Positions 1-9,250 of a stretch of 62,455 bases of DNA are shown one piece after another; the stretch's first letter is position 1, and each line of letters begins with the position of its first letter. The stretch is taken from assembly GCA_947498705.1 (NCBI GenBank), contig CANMLW010000019.1, positions 1 to 62,455 on the forward strand, in the 5' to 3' direction. The notes under the pieces were generated by a model, which was not told where the DNA came from, ran no database searches, and was given only the letters and a program-made list of their open reading frames with translations. This stretch comes from an uncultured Aquimarina sp. (GTDB taxonomy: Bacteria; Bacteroidota; Bacteroidia; Flavobacteriales; Flavobacteriaceae). The position numbers were made by a program, and so were the translations under genes.

Positions 1-1257
1 GACGTGTATCAAGGAGATACCATGATTGCAACAGTTCCAGGAACAAGATATCAAGCTGCTGGATTAACTCCAGGTACTGAATATTCTTTTAGAGTAAAAG
101 CAAAAGATGCGGCAGGTAATGAATCAGCTTTTAGTAACACTGCTACTGCCTCTACATTACCAGAGGATAATACCGATACCGAAGCACCTACAGCGCCTAC
201 AGAACTAATGGCTAGCAATGAGACTCAAACCACTATCGACCTTAGCTGGATGGCAGCTACTGATAATGTAGGGGTTACAGGATATGAAGTCTATCAAGAT
301 GATGTTATGATTGCAACCGTTGAAGAGACAAATTATCAAGCAATTAACTTAATAGCGGGTCTAGAATACTCATTTAAAGTATTAGCTCTGGATGCTGCAG
401 GTAATAAGTCTAGGTTTAGTAATACAGTTACTGCATCTACATTACCAGAAGATATTTTTGATATAGAGCCTCCTACCGCTCCAACAGAATTAGCAGCTGC
501 TAATATCCAACAAACCACATTAACACTTAGCTGGACAGCATCTACTGATAATGTAGGGGTAACAGGATATAATGTATATCAGGGTACTACAATGATTGGT
601 ACATCTGCTACAACCTCATTTAATGTATCAGGATTAACAGCAGCTACTACTTATCAGTTTACAGTAGTAGCGATAGATGCGGCAGGAAACATGTCTGAGG
701 CTAGTAATGTAGCAACTGCCACCACCAAAGATGAAGATAGTACTAATATCTGTGAAGGTGTAGCACCATGGCAATGGGGAGTACCTTACCAACCAGGAGA
801 CAGAGTAGTATACAGAGGAAACCTTTTTGAGAAATTAGAAAGAGGATGGAAATGGATTGGTAGATGTGGTGCAAGTTCTTGTGAAGGAGTTGCTGATTGG
901 AAATCAGGAACAAACTACTCTTCTGGAGATCAAGTAGTTTACAGAGGTAACCTATGGCAACGTACAGACAGAGGTTGGATATTTGTTTCATCTTGTGGAG
1001 CTAAGTCTAGTAAGATAGCACCACCACAAGAAAGATTTGCTGTTTATCCAAACCCAAGTAGTGGTACAATAAACACTACCTATACTCTGTCTGACCAGCG
1101 TACAACATATAGTATTTCTGATATGTTAGGTAGAATAGTGGCTAAAGGAGAGTACACATCGACAGCATATGATGTTTCTCAATTAAAAGCTGGAACCTAT
1201 ATTTTTATAATCACAACAAATAAAGCGTCTTATAAAACAGCTTTTGTAAAAGAGTAA
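1..1257 (+). CDS. Secreted Fn3 / chitin-binding / T9SS sorting-domain protein (5' end missing)
   Basis: The frame is open at base 1, so only the C-terminal part of the protein is present; the catalytic domain, if any, lies upstream. Seen here are the end of one fibronectin type III repeat (residues about 1-50), two complete Fn3 repeats (about 57-147 and 155-245), and two Cys-bounded modules of about 40 residues with the pattern CEGVAxW...GDxVxYRGNL (about 248-330). These look like chitin-binding CBM5/12 (ChtBD3) modules. The last ~75 residues, from YPNPSSG to the stop, are a T9SS type A sorting domain. The family context suggests an extracellular, surface-anchored or released enzyme such as a chitinase or protease. 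The enzyme class cannot be read from this fragment. Confidence 0.85.
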   Translation, partial: DVYQGDTMIATVPGTRYQAAGLTPGTEYSFRVKAKDAAGNESAFSNTATASTLPEDNTDTEAPTAPTELMASNETQTTIDLSWMAATDNVGVTGYEVYQDDVMIATVEETNYQAINLIAGLEYSFKVLALDAAGNKSRFSNTVTASTLPEDIFDIEPPTAPTELAAANIQQTTLTLSWTASTDNVGVTGYNVYQGTTMIGTSATTSFNVSGLTAATTYQFTVVAIDAAGNMSEASNVATATTKDEDSTNICEGVAPWQWGVPYQPGDRVVYRGNLFEKLERGWKWIGRCGASSCEGVADWKSGTNYSSGDQVVYRGNLWQRTDRGWIFVSSCGAKSSKIAPPQERFAVYPNPSSGTINTTYTLSDQRTTYSISDMLGRIVAKGEYTSTAYDVSQLKAGTYIFIITTNKASYKTAFVKE

Positions 1258-1303
1258 ATATATAAGTAAGCACATTAATCATTTTTTAGTAAAGTATAGT
1301 TTG

Positions 1304-1336
1304 AAAGAGGCTGCCTGCAATGGCAGCCTCTTTTAT
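1304..1336 (+). terminator. Rho-independent terminator after the Fn3/CBM gene
   Basis: A perfect 10-bp stem, AGAGGCTGCC (1306-1315) and its complement (1322-1331), with a six-base loop, followed by TTTT. It lies about 50 bases after the stop codon. Confidence 0.85.
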
Positions 1337-1588
1337 TATATACATATTACAATTCACTACCTCAAGACATTCATTTACAAATATTCAATTTAACCACCCC
1401 ACAAGAGACCATATAACTCCTGAAAAGCTATTTTAAATTAGCAAAAATTCATCATAATTAGACAAAACCACACAAAAAATACGTAAAAACCATAAAATTA
1501 ATTATTTTATTAAATTATTCTTAAAGAATCTACAAATAACTAACAATATCTATATTTTTACTAATACTAATCAAAACTCTAACTAATT
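1337..1588. other. AT-rich intergenic stretch upstream of the metalloprotease
   Basis: Together with the terminator this forms a 331-base gap. It is very AT-rich with no convincing ORF or RNA gene. It presumably carries the promoter of the metalloprotease, but I see no clear TTG/TAnnTTTG pair. Confidence 0.4.
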
Positions 1589-4500
1589 ATGAAAACACGA
1601 TTATTGTTATTCGTAGGTTTGCTAATGCTTAATTTTGGCTTTTCCCAAACAGACATTTGGAAAAAATCAAGTTATCCCAAAGCACAACATCTTACGAGTA
1701 TTTCTTCAAAAGTAAACACACAAAACAAAACAATTTACCACTTAAACATTAAGGCTCTAAAAAACGCTCTTTCTCATTCACAACTTAGATCTAAATCATC
1801 AGGCTTATCAAAAACAATTATCTCTTTTCCTAATGAATCAGGGCAAATGGAACAATACAGAGTAACAAAAATCTCTGTTCTTCATCCTGATTTATCAAAG
1901 AAGTTCCCTTCAATAAAATCTTATCTGGGAACTCATATAAACAACCCATCAAAATCTATACGCTTTAGTGTTGCAAATGATGGGTTTCATGCTATGATTC
2001 TAACTTCTGGCCTAGAATCAAAATTTATAGATCCTATTTCTATCGACAATAACCGCTACGTCGTATATACAAAAGGGGATATGACATCACAAGGAAATTT
2101 TAAATGTTTGGTTAGCGAAAGTGGCTTACAAAAAAGCATTCCAGATTTTAACAGTTTTCAAAGAAATGCGAATGATGGTAAGCTTAGAACATACCGTCTG
2201 GCAATCGCTTGTACAGGTGAATATTCACAATTTCACCTCAATAATCAAGGAGTATCCTCTGGAGCAACAGATGCAGTAAAAAAAGCAGCAGTACTTTCTG
2301 CAATGAATACCACAATGACACGTGTTAATGGTGTTTATGAAAAAGATTTGGGGGTTACCATGCAAATTGTTCCTGACAATGATAAAATCATATTTTTGGA
2401 TGGGAACACAGACAATCTTTCTAATAATAGTGCTGGAGCACTTATTAATGAAAGTCAGGCAATTTGCGATAGTGAAATTGGTAGCGCCAATTATGATATC
2501 GGACATACATTTAGCACCGGTGGTGGTGGTTTGGCTGGTTTAGGCGTTGTATGTATCAACGGACAAAAAGCAAGAGGTATTACCGGTCAAGGAAATCCAA
2601 TTTCTGACCCTTTTGATATTGATTATGTAGCTCATGAAATAGGACACCAATTTGGTGCCAACCACACTATGAATAACGCTTGTGGGGGTAATAGAAATAG
2701 TAGTACTGCCGTAGAACCAGGTAGTGCATCTACTATTATGGGATATGCTGGTATTTGTGCTCCAAACGTACAAAACAATAGTGATGATCATTTTCATGCA
2801 ATCAGCATCCAAGAAATGTGGGCACATGTATCTAGCACTTCTTGTGCTACAGAAACTGTGACTGGCAATAATACACCTACTGCAAGTGCAGGTAGTAATT
2901 TTACCATTCCAAAATCTACTCCATTTGTATTAAGAGGATCAGGAACCGATGCAGATGCAGCAGATATATTAACCTATAACTGGGAACAGATGGATGTACA
3001 GATTGCTACCATGCCACCTGCTGCTACATCGACAGGAGGGCCTGCTTTTAGATCGATCTCCTCCTCTACCTCGCCAGATAGATATATGCCAGCATTGGCT
3101 ACAGTAATAAGTGGTAATACAGCATCCACCTGGGAGGTAGTTCCATCTGTAGCAAGAACCATGAATTTTAGGCTTACAGTAAGAGATAATCATGCTGGTG
3201 GTGGTAATACAGCATCAGACGATACACAAATCACGGTTAGTGGTGCTGCAGGTCCATTTGTAGTTAACTCACCTAATACTGCTGTTAGCTGGGCTGCAAA
3301 CTCTTCTCAAACTGTAACCTGGGATGTAGCTGGTACTACAGCGAATGGTGTAAATGCAGCAAATGTAGATATTTTGTTATCTACCGATGGAGGAAATACA
3401 TATACGGTAACTATTGCAACTGGAGTACCAAATGATGGTTCTCACGATATTATAGTGCCTAATAACCAAGGAACTCAAAACAGAATTATGGTAAGAGGGT
3501 CGGGACATCTGTTCTATGACATTTCTAATGCCAATTTTACCATTACAGAAGCTATTATAGATACAGAAGCACCTTCTGATCCGACAAACTTAGCAGCTTC
3601 AAATATCACACAAACTACTATCGATCTATCATGGACTGCATCTACCGATAATATCGGAGTTGTTGGTTATGATGTATATCAGGGTAATACCATGATAGCA
3701 GTTGTTTCGGGTACCACGTATCAGGTTACCGGGCTAACGGCAGATACCGCATATTCGTTCAAAGTAAAAGCAAAAGATGCTGCTGATAATATGTCAGGTT
3801 TTAGTAATATAATTAATGAGTTTACTTTACCTGTAGATACAGAAGTACCCTCTGCTCCAACCAATTTAACAGCAACGAATCCAACAAGAAATACTGTTGA
3901 TCTATCCTGGACGGCAGCTACAGATAACCTAGGGGTAACTGCTTATGATGTATATGAAGGTAATATTGTAATCGCAACGGTAGCAGGAACCACGCATCAA
4001 GCATCGGGATTAACTGCAGAAACGACTTACTCCTTTAGGGTCAAAGCCAAAGATGCAGCTGGAAATGAATCTGATTTTAGTAATGCTGCAGAAGCTACCA
4101 CCTTGGCAAATGAAGGATGTGCCAATGGTATAACTACTTTTCCATATGCAGAAAGTCTTGAAAATGTTTTAGGAGACTGGTCACAAGATGCATCAGACGA
4201 TATCGACTGGACGTTACAGCGCAATGGTACTCCTTCTAGAAATACAGGCCCATCCGGTGCTGCCGATGGTACTTACTATGCATATATAGAAGCTTCCAGA
4301 AATGGTATTGGATATCCTACAAAAAGAGCCATCTTAAATGGTCCTTGCTTTGATCTAGGCACAGAAACACAAGGAACTTTTTCTTTTCAATATCATATGT
4401 ATGGTAGTAGCATTGGAACCTTAACGTTGGAAATCAGTGACGATAACGGCCTTAGCTGGTCATCGATCTGGACAGAAACAGGAGACCAGGGGAATTCATG

Positions 4501-5224
4501 GAAAACTGCAAGTATAGACCTTGCACCCTATGCAGGATCATCTGTTCAGTTACGATTTAACGGAGTTACTGGTACTTCCTGGGCAGGAGATATGGCCATA
4601 GATGATCTTAATTTATCTACAGGAGCTGTTGCTTGTACAGATGTAAACCTAACCATAACGTTGGATAACTATCCTGAAGAAACTAGTTGGCAAATTACAG
4701 ATAACAATAATCAAGTGGTTGCATCAGGCGGTACTTACAACTCACAACCAGATGGCGCTACTGTTAATGCAACAGCATGTTTAGAGGATGGTACGTATAC
4801 TTTTGTTATCAATGATAGTTTTGGAGATGGTATTTGCTGTCAATACGGAAATGGTTCTTATTCTCTAACCTCGGAAGGAACTACAATAGCTTCTGGGGGT
4901 TCTTTTGGTAATTCTGAATCAACAACATTTACAATAGGAGGTGCTGCAAAAGGAATTGTTGTTGAAGATCTTAAAACTACACAAGCTACCAAAATAACAC
5001 TATCACCCAACCCTGTTAATGGCAATACTAGTACATTAACTATTTCTGGAGTAGGAAAACAAGTTGCTGTATCTATTTATGATATTGCTGGCAGAAGAGT
5101 TTATAAAAATACTAGCATTCGCAACGGGTTATTACGAACAGGTAAACTTCCTAATGGGTCTTATTTGGTAAAAATAACCTCAGATGGTAAGATATCAACA
5201 CATAAATTAATAGCTGTCGATTAG
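1589..5224 (+). CDS. Secreted reprolysin-like (M12B) zinc metalloprotease with Fn3 repeats and T9SS sorting domain
   Basis: This is a 1211-residue exported protease. Residues 1-20 are a signal peptide ending FGFSQ. The zinc motif HEIGHQFGANH places the ligands at H349, H353 and H359 with catalytic E350, and a Met-turn (IMGYAG) follows at M384; this is the metzincin M12B pattern. Downstream come Ig-like modules, two Fn3 repeats (about 655-745 and 748-840), a MAM/jelly-roll-like region (about 845-1015), a short beta domain with FGDGICC, and a T9SS sorting domain (last ~75 residues, SPNPVNG). The likely role is extracellular protein degradation. The substrate is not visible in the sequence. Its Fn3 repeats closely resemble those of the preceding gene. 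It is monocistronic, with its own terminator. Confidence 0.92.
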   Translation: MKTRLLLFVGLLMLNFGFSQTDIWKKSSYPKAQHLTSISSKVNTQNKTIYHLNIKALKNALSHSQLRSKSSGLSKTIISFPNESGQMEQYRVTKISVLHPDLSKKFPSIKSYLGTHINNPSKSIRFSVANDGFHAMILTSGLESKFIDPISIDNNRYVVYTKGDMTSQGNFKCLVSESGLQKSIPDFNSFQRNANDGKLRTYRLAIACTGEYSQFHLNNQGVSSGATDAVKKAAVLSAMNTTMTRVNGVYEKDLGVTMQIVPDNDKIIFLDGNTDNLSNNSAGALINESQAICDSEIGSANYDIGHTFSTGGGGLAGLGVVCINGQKARGITGQGNPISDPFDIDYVAHEIGHQFGANHTMNNACGGNRNSSTAVEPGSASTIMGYAGICAPNVQNNSDDHFHAISIQEMWAHVSSTSCATETVTGNNTPTASAGSNFTIPKSTPFVLRGSGTDADAADILTYNWEQMDVQIATMPPAATSTGGPAFRSISSSTSPDRYMPALATVISGNTASTWEVVPSVARTMNFRLTVRDNHAGGGNTASDDTQITVSGAAGPFVVNSPNTAVSWAANSSQTVTWDVAGTTANGVNAANVDILLSTDGGNTYTVTIATGVPNDGSHDIIVPNNQGTQNRIMVRGSGHLFYDISNANFTITEAIIDTEAPSDPTNLAASNITQTTIDLSWTASTDNIGVVGYDVYQGNTMIAVVSGTTYQVTGLTADTAYSFKVKAKDAADNMSGFSNIINEFTLPVDTEVPSAPTNLTATNPTRNTVDLSWTAATDNLGVTAYDVYEGNIVIATVAGTTHQASGLTAETTYSFRVKAKDAAGNESDFSNAAEATTLANEGCANGITTFPYAESLENVLGDWSQDASDDIDWTLQRNGTPSRNTGPSGAADGTYYAYIEASRNGIGYPTKRAILNGPCFDLGTETQGTFSFQYHMYGSSIGTLTLEISDDNGLSWSSIWTETGDQGNSWKTASIDLAPYAGSSVQLRFNGVTGTSWAGDMAIDDLNLSTGAVACTDVNLTITLDNYPEETSWQITDNNNQVVASGGTYNSQPDGATVNATACLEDGTYTFVINDSFGDGICCQYGNGSYSLTSEGTTIASGGSFGNSESTTFTIGGAAKGIVVEDLKTTQATKITLSPNPVNGNTSTLTISGVGKQVAVSIYDIAGRRVYKNTSIRNGLLRTGKLPNGSYLVKITSDGKISTHKLIAVD

Positions 5225-5266
5225 TAATCTCGTTAAGACTTTATTTAAATAGTTCTAATACCTATA

Positions 5267-5307
5267 GGAACCCTTGTAAATGAATAATTTACAAGGGTTC
5301 CTTTTTT
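5267..5307 (+). terminator. Rho-independent terminator of the metalloprotease gene
   Basis: A perfect 15-bp stem (5267-5281 with 5287-5301), loop GAATA, followed by a run of T. On the other strand the U-tract is lacking, so it mainly serves the plus-strand gene. Confidence 0.9.
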
Positions 5308-5326
5308 AACTACCCTAATAAAACAC

Positions 5327-6205
5327 TTATAGGAACTCCAGAATTTTAGACAATGTAGGATTTCTATTGTCCGTTTTCCAAATAACCGAGAGCTCTGCCT
5401 TTTGCGATATTTTAGGGATTTGAAGAAACTTTACCTCCAAATCAAAACCAAATTGTAATGAAGTAGGTACAATGGCAACTCCTAAGCCGCTTTCTACCAA
5501 TTTAAAAATGGTTTGCGCATGCACAGATTTATGAGTCACCTTAGGGGTAAAACCATTATTCTCACAAATACTCATAATCTTATTATAATATAGTGAACTA
5601 TAATCTGAAGAGAATAAAATAAAATTTTCTTGAGCTACTTGTTTTATATTTTTAAAATTTTCTTTGTTTAAATGATGTGTTATGGGTAGTGCAAGAGAAA
5701 AGGTATCTGTATGTACAATTTTCTTCTGAATACCACCAGGAACCCTTGATAAACGTACAAAACCTAGATCTATTTGATCGCTTTCGATAGCATTTACCTG
5801 TAAATGATTCGACATTTCTTCTAAACTAAACCGAATATTAGGATATACTTCGTTGGTCTTAACCAATAAAGAATGTGCTACTGTTTGCATAGCAGATCCC
5901 AAAAATCCCATTCGTATTTCTCCATCACTTCCCTGATCAATCAGTCTTGTTTGCTTAATGGTAAAATCAATATGATTGAATATATAGTTCAATTCCTTTT
6001 TAAGGTATGCTCCGGCAGAAGTTAATTGTACTTTTCTTTTACTTCTTATAAAAAGATCAACTCCAACAATTTCTTCCATTTGTTTGATTTGCCGACTTAG
6101 ACCTGGTTGTGATATAAATAACCGATCAGCTGCTTTTCTGAAATGTAATTCTTCTGCTACAGCCAAAAAATAGGTAAAATGACGAAGTTCTAATTGATGC
6201 CTCAT
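5327..6205 (-). CDS. LysR-family transcriptional regulator, probable regulator of the hut operon
   Basis: 292 residues from the ATG at 6205. An in-frame TTG three codons upstream is possible but less likely. The N-terminal winged helix-turn-helix (about residues 3-62, including FRKAADRLFISQPGLSRQIKQ) is a canonical LysR DNA-binding domain. The rest matches the LysR effector-binding fold (about 90-290). The gene is divergent from hutH across a ~130-base gap that holds paired direct repeats, so autoregulation and control of hut are likely by position. The effector, perhaps urocanate or histidine, is inference. The length is normal for the family. It could alternatively regulate unrelated genes elsewhere. 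Confidence 0.9.
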   Translation of the reverse strand: MRHQLELRHFTYFLAVAEELHFRKAADRLFISQPGLSRQIKQMEEIVGVDLFIRSKRKVQLTSAGAYLKKELNYIFNHIDFTIKQTRLIDQGSDGEIRMGFLGSAMQTVAHSLLVKTNEVYPNIRFSLEEMSNHLQVNAIESDQIDLGFVRLSRVPGGIQKKIVHTDTFSLALPITHHLNKENFKNIKQVAQENFILFSSDYSSLYYNKIMSICENNGFTPKVTHKSVHAQTIFKLVESGLGVAIVPTSLQFGFDLEVKFLQIPKISQKAELSVIWKTDNRNPTLSKILEFL

Positions 6206-6223
6206 AGTTATCAATAATTGACT

Positions 6224-6260
6224 AAATAAGTATTTATAATTATCAAAAATAAGTATTAAT
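6224..6260. promoter_or_regulatory. Paired AAATAAGTATT repeats, candidate LysR operator
   Basis: The sequence AAATAAGTATT occurs at 6224-6234 and again at 6247-6257, 23 bases apart, about two helical turns. The first copy is itself a dyad, AAATA-AG-TATTT. The spacing and position in the lysR-hutH gap fit a LysR-type regulatory site. The second repeat overlaps the proposed lysR -7 element, which would permit autorepression. Confidence 0.5.
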
Positions 6261-6273
6261 TTCGTAATACAAA
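6244..6273 (-). promoter_or_regulatory. Flavobacterial-type promoter of the lysR gene
   Basis: On the minus strand TATTTTTG (6251-6244) matches the Bacteroidota -7 element TAnnTTTG. A TTG (6272-6270) lies 18 bases upstream. The predicted transcript start is about 30 bases before the ATG at 6205. Confidence 0.55.
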
Positions 6274-6333
6274 TTTATCCCAGTCAATTTTATTAGAATA
6301 CGATATCTAGATAAGAAAATCATACATAAAGTA

Positions 6334-7914
6334 ATGGCAACTAAATCTAACAATTTCTCATTCGGAGAGGACCACTTAACTTCAGGAATAGCACTTAAAA
6401 TAGCTCGAGAGGAAATAACAGGTATTATTTCTGAAACTACTCGTGAAAAGATAAAAAAAAGTAAGCAAATAGTAGATAATATTGTAAATGAAGGTAAACC
6501 TGTATATGGTATAAATACTGGGTTTGGTCCTCTTTGCACCACAAAAATTTCTAAAGAAGAGACTAAAATATTGCAGCAAAACATTCTACAGAGTCATAGT
6601 GTAGGTGTAGGAAGCCCTATTAATTTTGAGACAGCAAAACTCATGTTGATTTTAAAAATGCAATCATTATCCAAAGGGTATTCTGGTATTGCAGAAAATA
6701 CATTAGACAGAATTCTTTGGCACATTAATAGTAATGCAATTCCCGTTGTACCAAGTCAGGGTTCTGTAGGCGCATCTGGTGACCTGGCTCCGTTATCCCA
6801 TCTTTTTTTACCATTAATCGGGTTAGGAAAAGTTAGGTATCAAAATCAAATTATCACCACTCAGAAACTTTTTGAAATAAACGGTTTGGAGCCAATAGAG
6901 CTAGGTCCAAAAGAAGGATTGGCTCTGATTAACGGTACTCAGTTTATCGCTGCGCATGCAGTCCAGATAGTCGAAAAATTGCATGCTTGTTTATCGCAAG
7001 CAGATATTATCGGTGCTATGATGATCGAAGGACTGCAAGGTTCTATAAAACCTTTTTACGACGAGTTACATCAATTAAGGCCATTTAAAGGAAATGTTCA
7101 TGTAGCCTCCCGAATAAAATCTCTACTACAGGATTCTGAAATCATGAAAGAACATAGTAACTGTGAACGAGTTCAGGACCCCTACTCTCTTAGATGTATT
7201 CCTCAGGTACATGGGGCATCAAGAAACGCATGGTTACATTTAAAAGAACTTGTAGAGATAGAATTAAATGCAGTAACCGATAATCCTGTAATTATCAATA
7301 ATGAATTAACTATCAGTGGCGGAAATTTTCATGGACAGCCATTAGCAATGGCTATTGATTATGCATGTCTTGCTGCTTCAGAAATTGGTAATATCTCTGA
7401 TAGAAGAATTTATCTTGCGTTAGAAGGTACTGCTCCTGGTGTCCCAAAATTGCTCATGGAAAACACCGGAATCAATTCTGGTTTTATGATACTTCAATAT
7501 ACCACAGCCGCCTTAGCAAGTGAAAACAAAGGGTTATGTTTTCCGTCTAGTGCAGATAGTATACCAACTTCATTAGGGCAAGAAGATCATGTGAGTATGG
7601 GGTCTATTGCAGGTAGAAAAGCACTAAACGTTATTCACAACGTCGAAAAAATACTAGCGATAGAGCTTTTAACAGCCGCACAAGCCTTCGAATTTAGGAA
7701 ACCATTACAGTCTGGAGTTATTTTGGATTTGATTCATAAAAAAATACGAGAACAAATACCTTTTGCCAAAGAAGATCGGGTATTTGCAGATGATATCGAA
7801 AAAGGAATTAAAATGATTCAAGAAAAAACTATTTTATCGTGTATTCGTACTTCATCTACTTCTAATAAACAATTCATAAATACACCATATTCTGATACAT
7901 TTGAGGTATATTGA
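6334..7914 (+). CDS. hutH: Histidine ammonia-lyase
   Basis: Converts L-histidine to trans-urocanate and ammonia in the cytoplasm, the first step of histidine degradation. The protein has 526 residues, slightly longer than the usual ~510. The Ala147-Ser148-Gly149 triad within GSVGASGDLAPLSH forms the autocatalytic MIO electrophile, and the family signature is intact. First gene of hutH-I-U-G; hutI begins 64 bases downstream. Divergent from the lysR gene, which probably controls it. No clear -33/-7 pair was found for this strand in the shared gap. Assignment to histidine rather than phenylalanine or tyrosine ammonia-lyase rests on the hut context and the overall HAL-like sequence. Confidence 0.96.
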   Translation: MATKSNNFSFGEDHLTSGIALKIAREEITGIISETTREKIKKSKQIVDNIVNEGKPVYGINTGFGPLCTTKISKEETKILQQNILQSHSVGVGSPINFETAKLMLILKMQSLSKGYSGIAENTLDRILWHINSNAIPVVPSQGSVGASGDLAPLSHLFLPLIGLGKVRYQNQIITTQKLFEINGLEPIELGPKEGLALINGTQFIAAHAVQIVEKLHACLSQADIIGAMMIEGLQGSIKPFYDELHQLRPFKGNVHVASRIKSLLQDSEIMKEHSNCERVQDPYSLRCIPQVHGASRNAWLHLKELVEIELNAVTDNPVIINNELTISGGNFHGQPLAMAIDYACLAASEIGNISDRRIYLALEGTAPGVPKLLMENTGINSGFMILQYTTAALASENKGLCFPSSADSIPTSLGQEDHVSMGSIAGRKALNVIHNVEKILAIELLTAAQAFEFRKPLQSGVILDLIHKKIREQIPFAKEDRVFADDIEKGIKMIQEKTILSCIRTSSTSNKQFINTPYSDTFEVY

Positions 7915-7978
7915 TTATAAAAACATTGATTTGACAGTAGCAAAATGAATAATTATTAATACGTAAACAAAAATCTCT

Positions 7979-9226
7979 ATGAAAGTTCGCAAATTGATTG
8001 GCCCAATTACCCAACTCGCCACTATGGAAAACCTAGAACTAAAAGGGGCCGTTAATGATGAAAATCTGATTATTCATAAAAATGCAGGAATTCTTATAGA
8101 AAATAACCTGATTAAAGAGATTGATAACTTTAAAGAACTAAAAAACAGAACAAGTCCTTTAGATACCATTGTAATCGAATTGCAGTCTGATTATGTTGGA
8201 ACTCCGGGTTTTATAGATGCACACACGCATATCTGTTTTTCAGGATCAAGAGCTAATGATTATGCCATGCGTAACGCAGGAAAATCATATCTTGAAATTG
8301 CAAAAAGTGGTGGTGGAATCTGGGATACCGTTTTAAAAACACGACAAGCAAATTCGCAAGAACTTACATGTAATACTGTAAAAAGAGCAAATCTACTTTT
8401 AAAAAACGGTATTACTACTATCGAAGTAAAAAGCGGATATGGACTTTCTGTAGAAGAGGAATTAAAGATGTTACGGGCCATAAAAATTGCTAACCAAAAT
8501 ACCGATGCTGATTTGGTTGCTACCTGCCTTGCTGCACATATATTACCAAAGGATTTTGATGGAAATCACAACTCTTATTTAGATCACATAAGTAGCATTC
8601 TGTTTCCCACATTAAAAATGGAAAAACTTGCCGATCGAATTGATATTTTTGTAGAAGAAGGAGCCTTTTTACCCTCTGATGCTCATCCTTATCTCAAAAA
8701 AGCAAAGGATATGGGCTTTGACGTGACCATTCATGCTGATCAATTTAACCCAGGAGGAAGTGAACTGGCGGTTGCTATAGGTGCAATTAGTGCAGATCAT
8801 TTAGAAGCCAGTACAGAAAAAGAAATAAAAGCCCTAGCTAGTAGTAATGTTATTTCTATAGCACTTCCCGGTGCTTCTATTGGACTTGGGTGTAGTTTTA
8901 CTCCAGCAAGAAAAATTTTGAATGCAGGTGGTGCATTGGCAATAGCTAGTGACTGGAATCCAGGGTCTGCTCCTATGGGAGATTTACTAACACAAGCCTG
9001 CATTTTAGGAACTTTTGAAAAATTGAGTAACGCAGAGGTTTTAGCCGGTATTACATACAGAGCATCTGCCGCACTTGGACTTACAGATAGAGGAAAACTA
9101 GCTACAGGCTTATTAGCAGATTTCAATCTCTTTCAGACCAATAACCTTAACGAAATATTCTATCATCAAGGAAAATTAACACCCGCTCAGGTATGGAAAC
9201 ATGGTGAGATCGTGTATAAAAAATAA
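7979..9226 (+). CDS. hutI: Imidazolonepropionase
   Basis: Third enzyme of histidine degradation: it hydrolyses 4-imidazolone-5-propanoate to N-formimidoyl-L-glutamate. It belongs to the amidohydrolase superfamily. The 415-residue protein shows the metal-binding HxH at H82/H84 in GFIDAHTH, followed by GSRANDYAMR and SGGGIWDTV, which are HutI signatures, and later HADQFNPGGSELA and DWNPGSAPM. The length is typical. It lies between hutH and hutU, separated from the hutU ATG by 24 bases, so co-transcription is expected. Confidence 0.96.
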   Translation: MKVRKLIGPITQLATMENLELKGAVNDENLIIHKNAGILIENNLIKEIDNFKELKNRTSPLDTIVIELQSDYVGTPGFIDAHTHICFSGSRANDYAMRNAGKSYLEIAKSGGGIWDTVLKTRQANSQELTCNTVKRANLLLKNGITTIEVKSGYGLSVEEELKMLRAIKIANQNTDADLVATCLAAHILPKDFDGNHNSYLDHISSILFPTLKMEKLADRIDIFVEEGAFLPSDAHPYLKKAKDMGFDVTIHADQFNPGGSELAVAIGAISADHLEASTEKEIKALASSNVISIALPGASIGLGCSFTPARKILNAGGALAIASDWNPGSAPMGDLLTQACILGTFEKLSNAEVLAGITYRASAALGLTDRGKLATGLLADFNLFQTNNLNEIFYHQGKLTPAQVWKHGEIVYKK

Positions 9227-9250
9227 ATTTTGAAGTCTAAAAGCAATACA

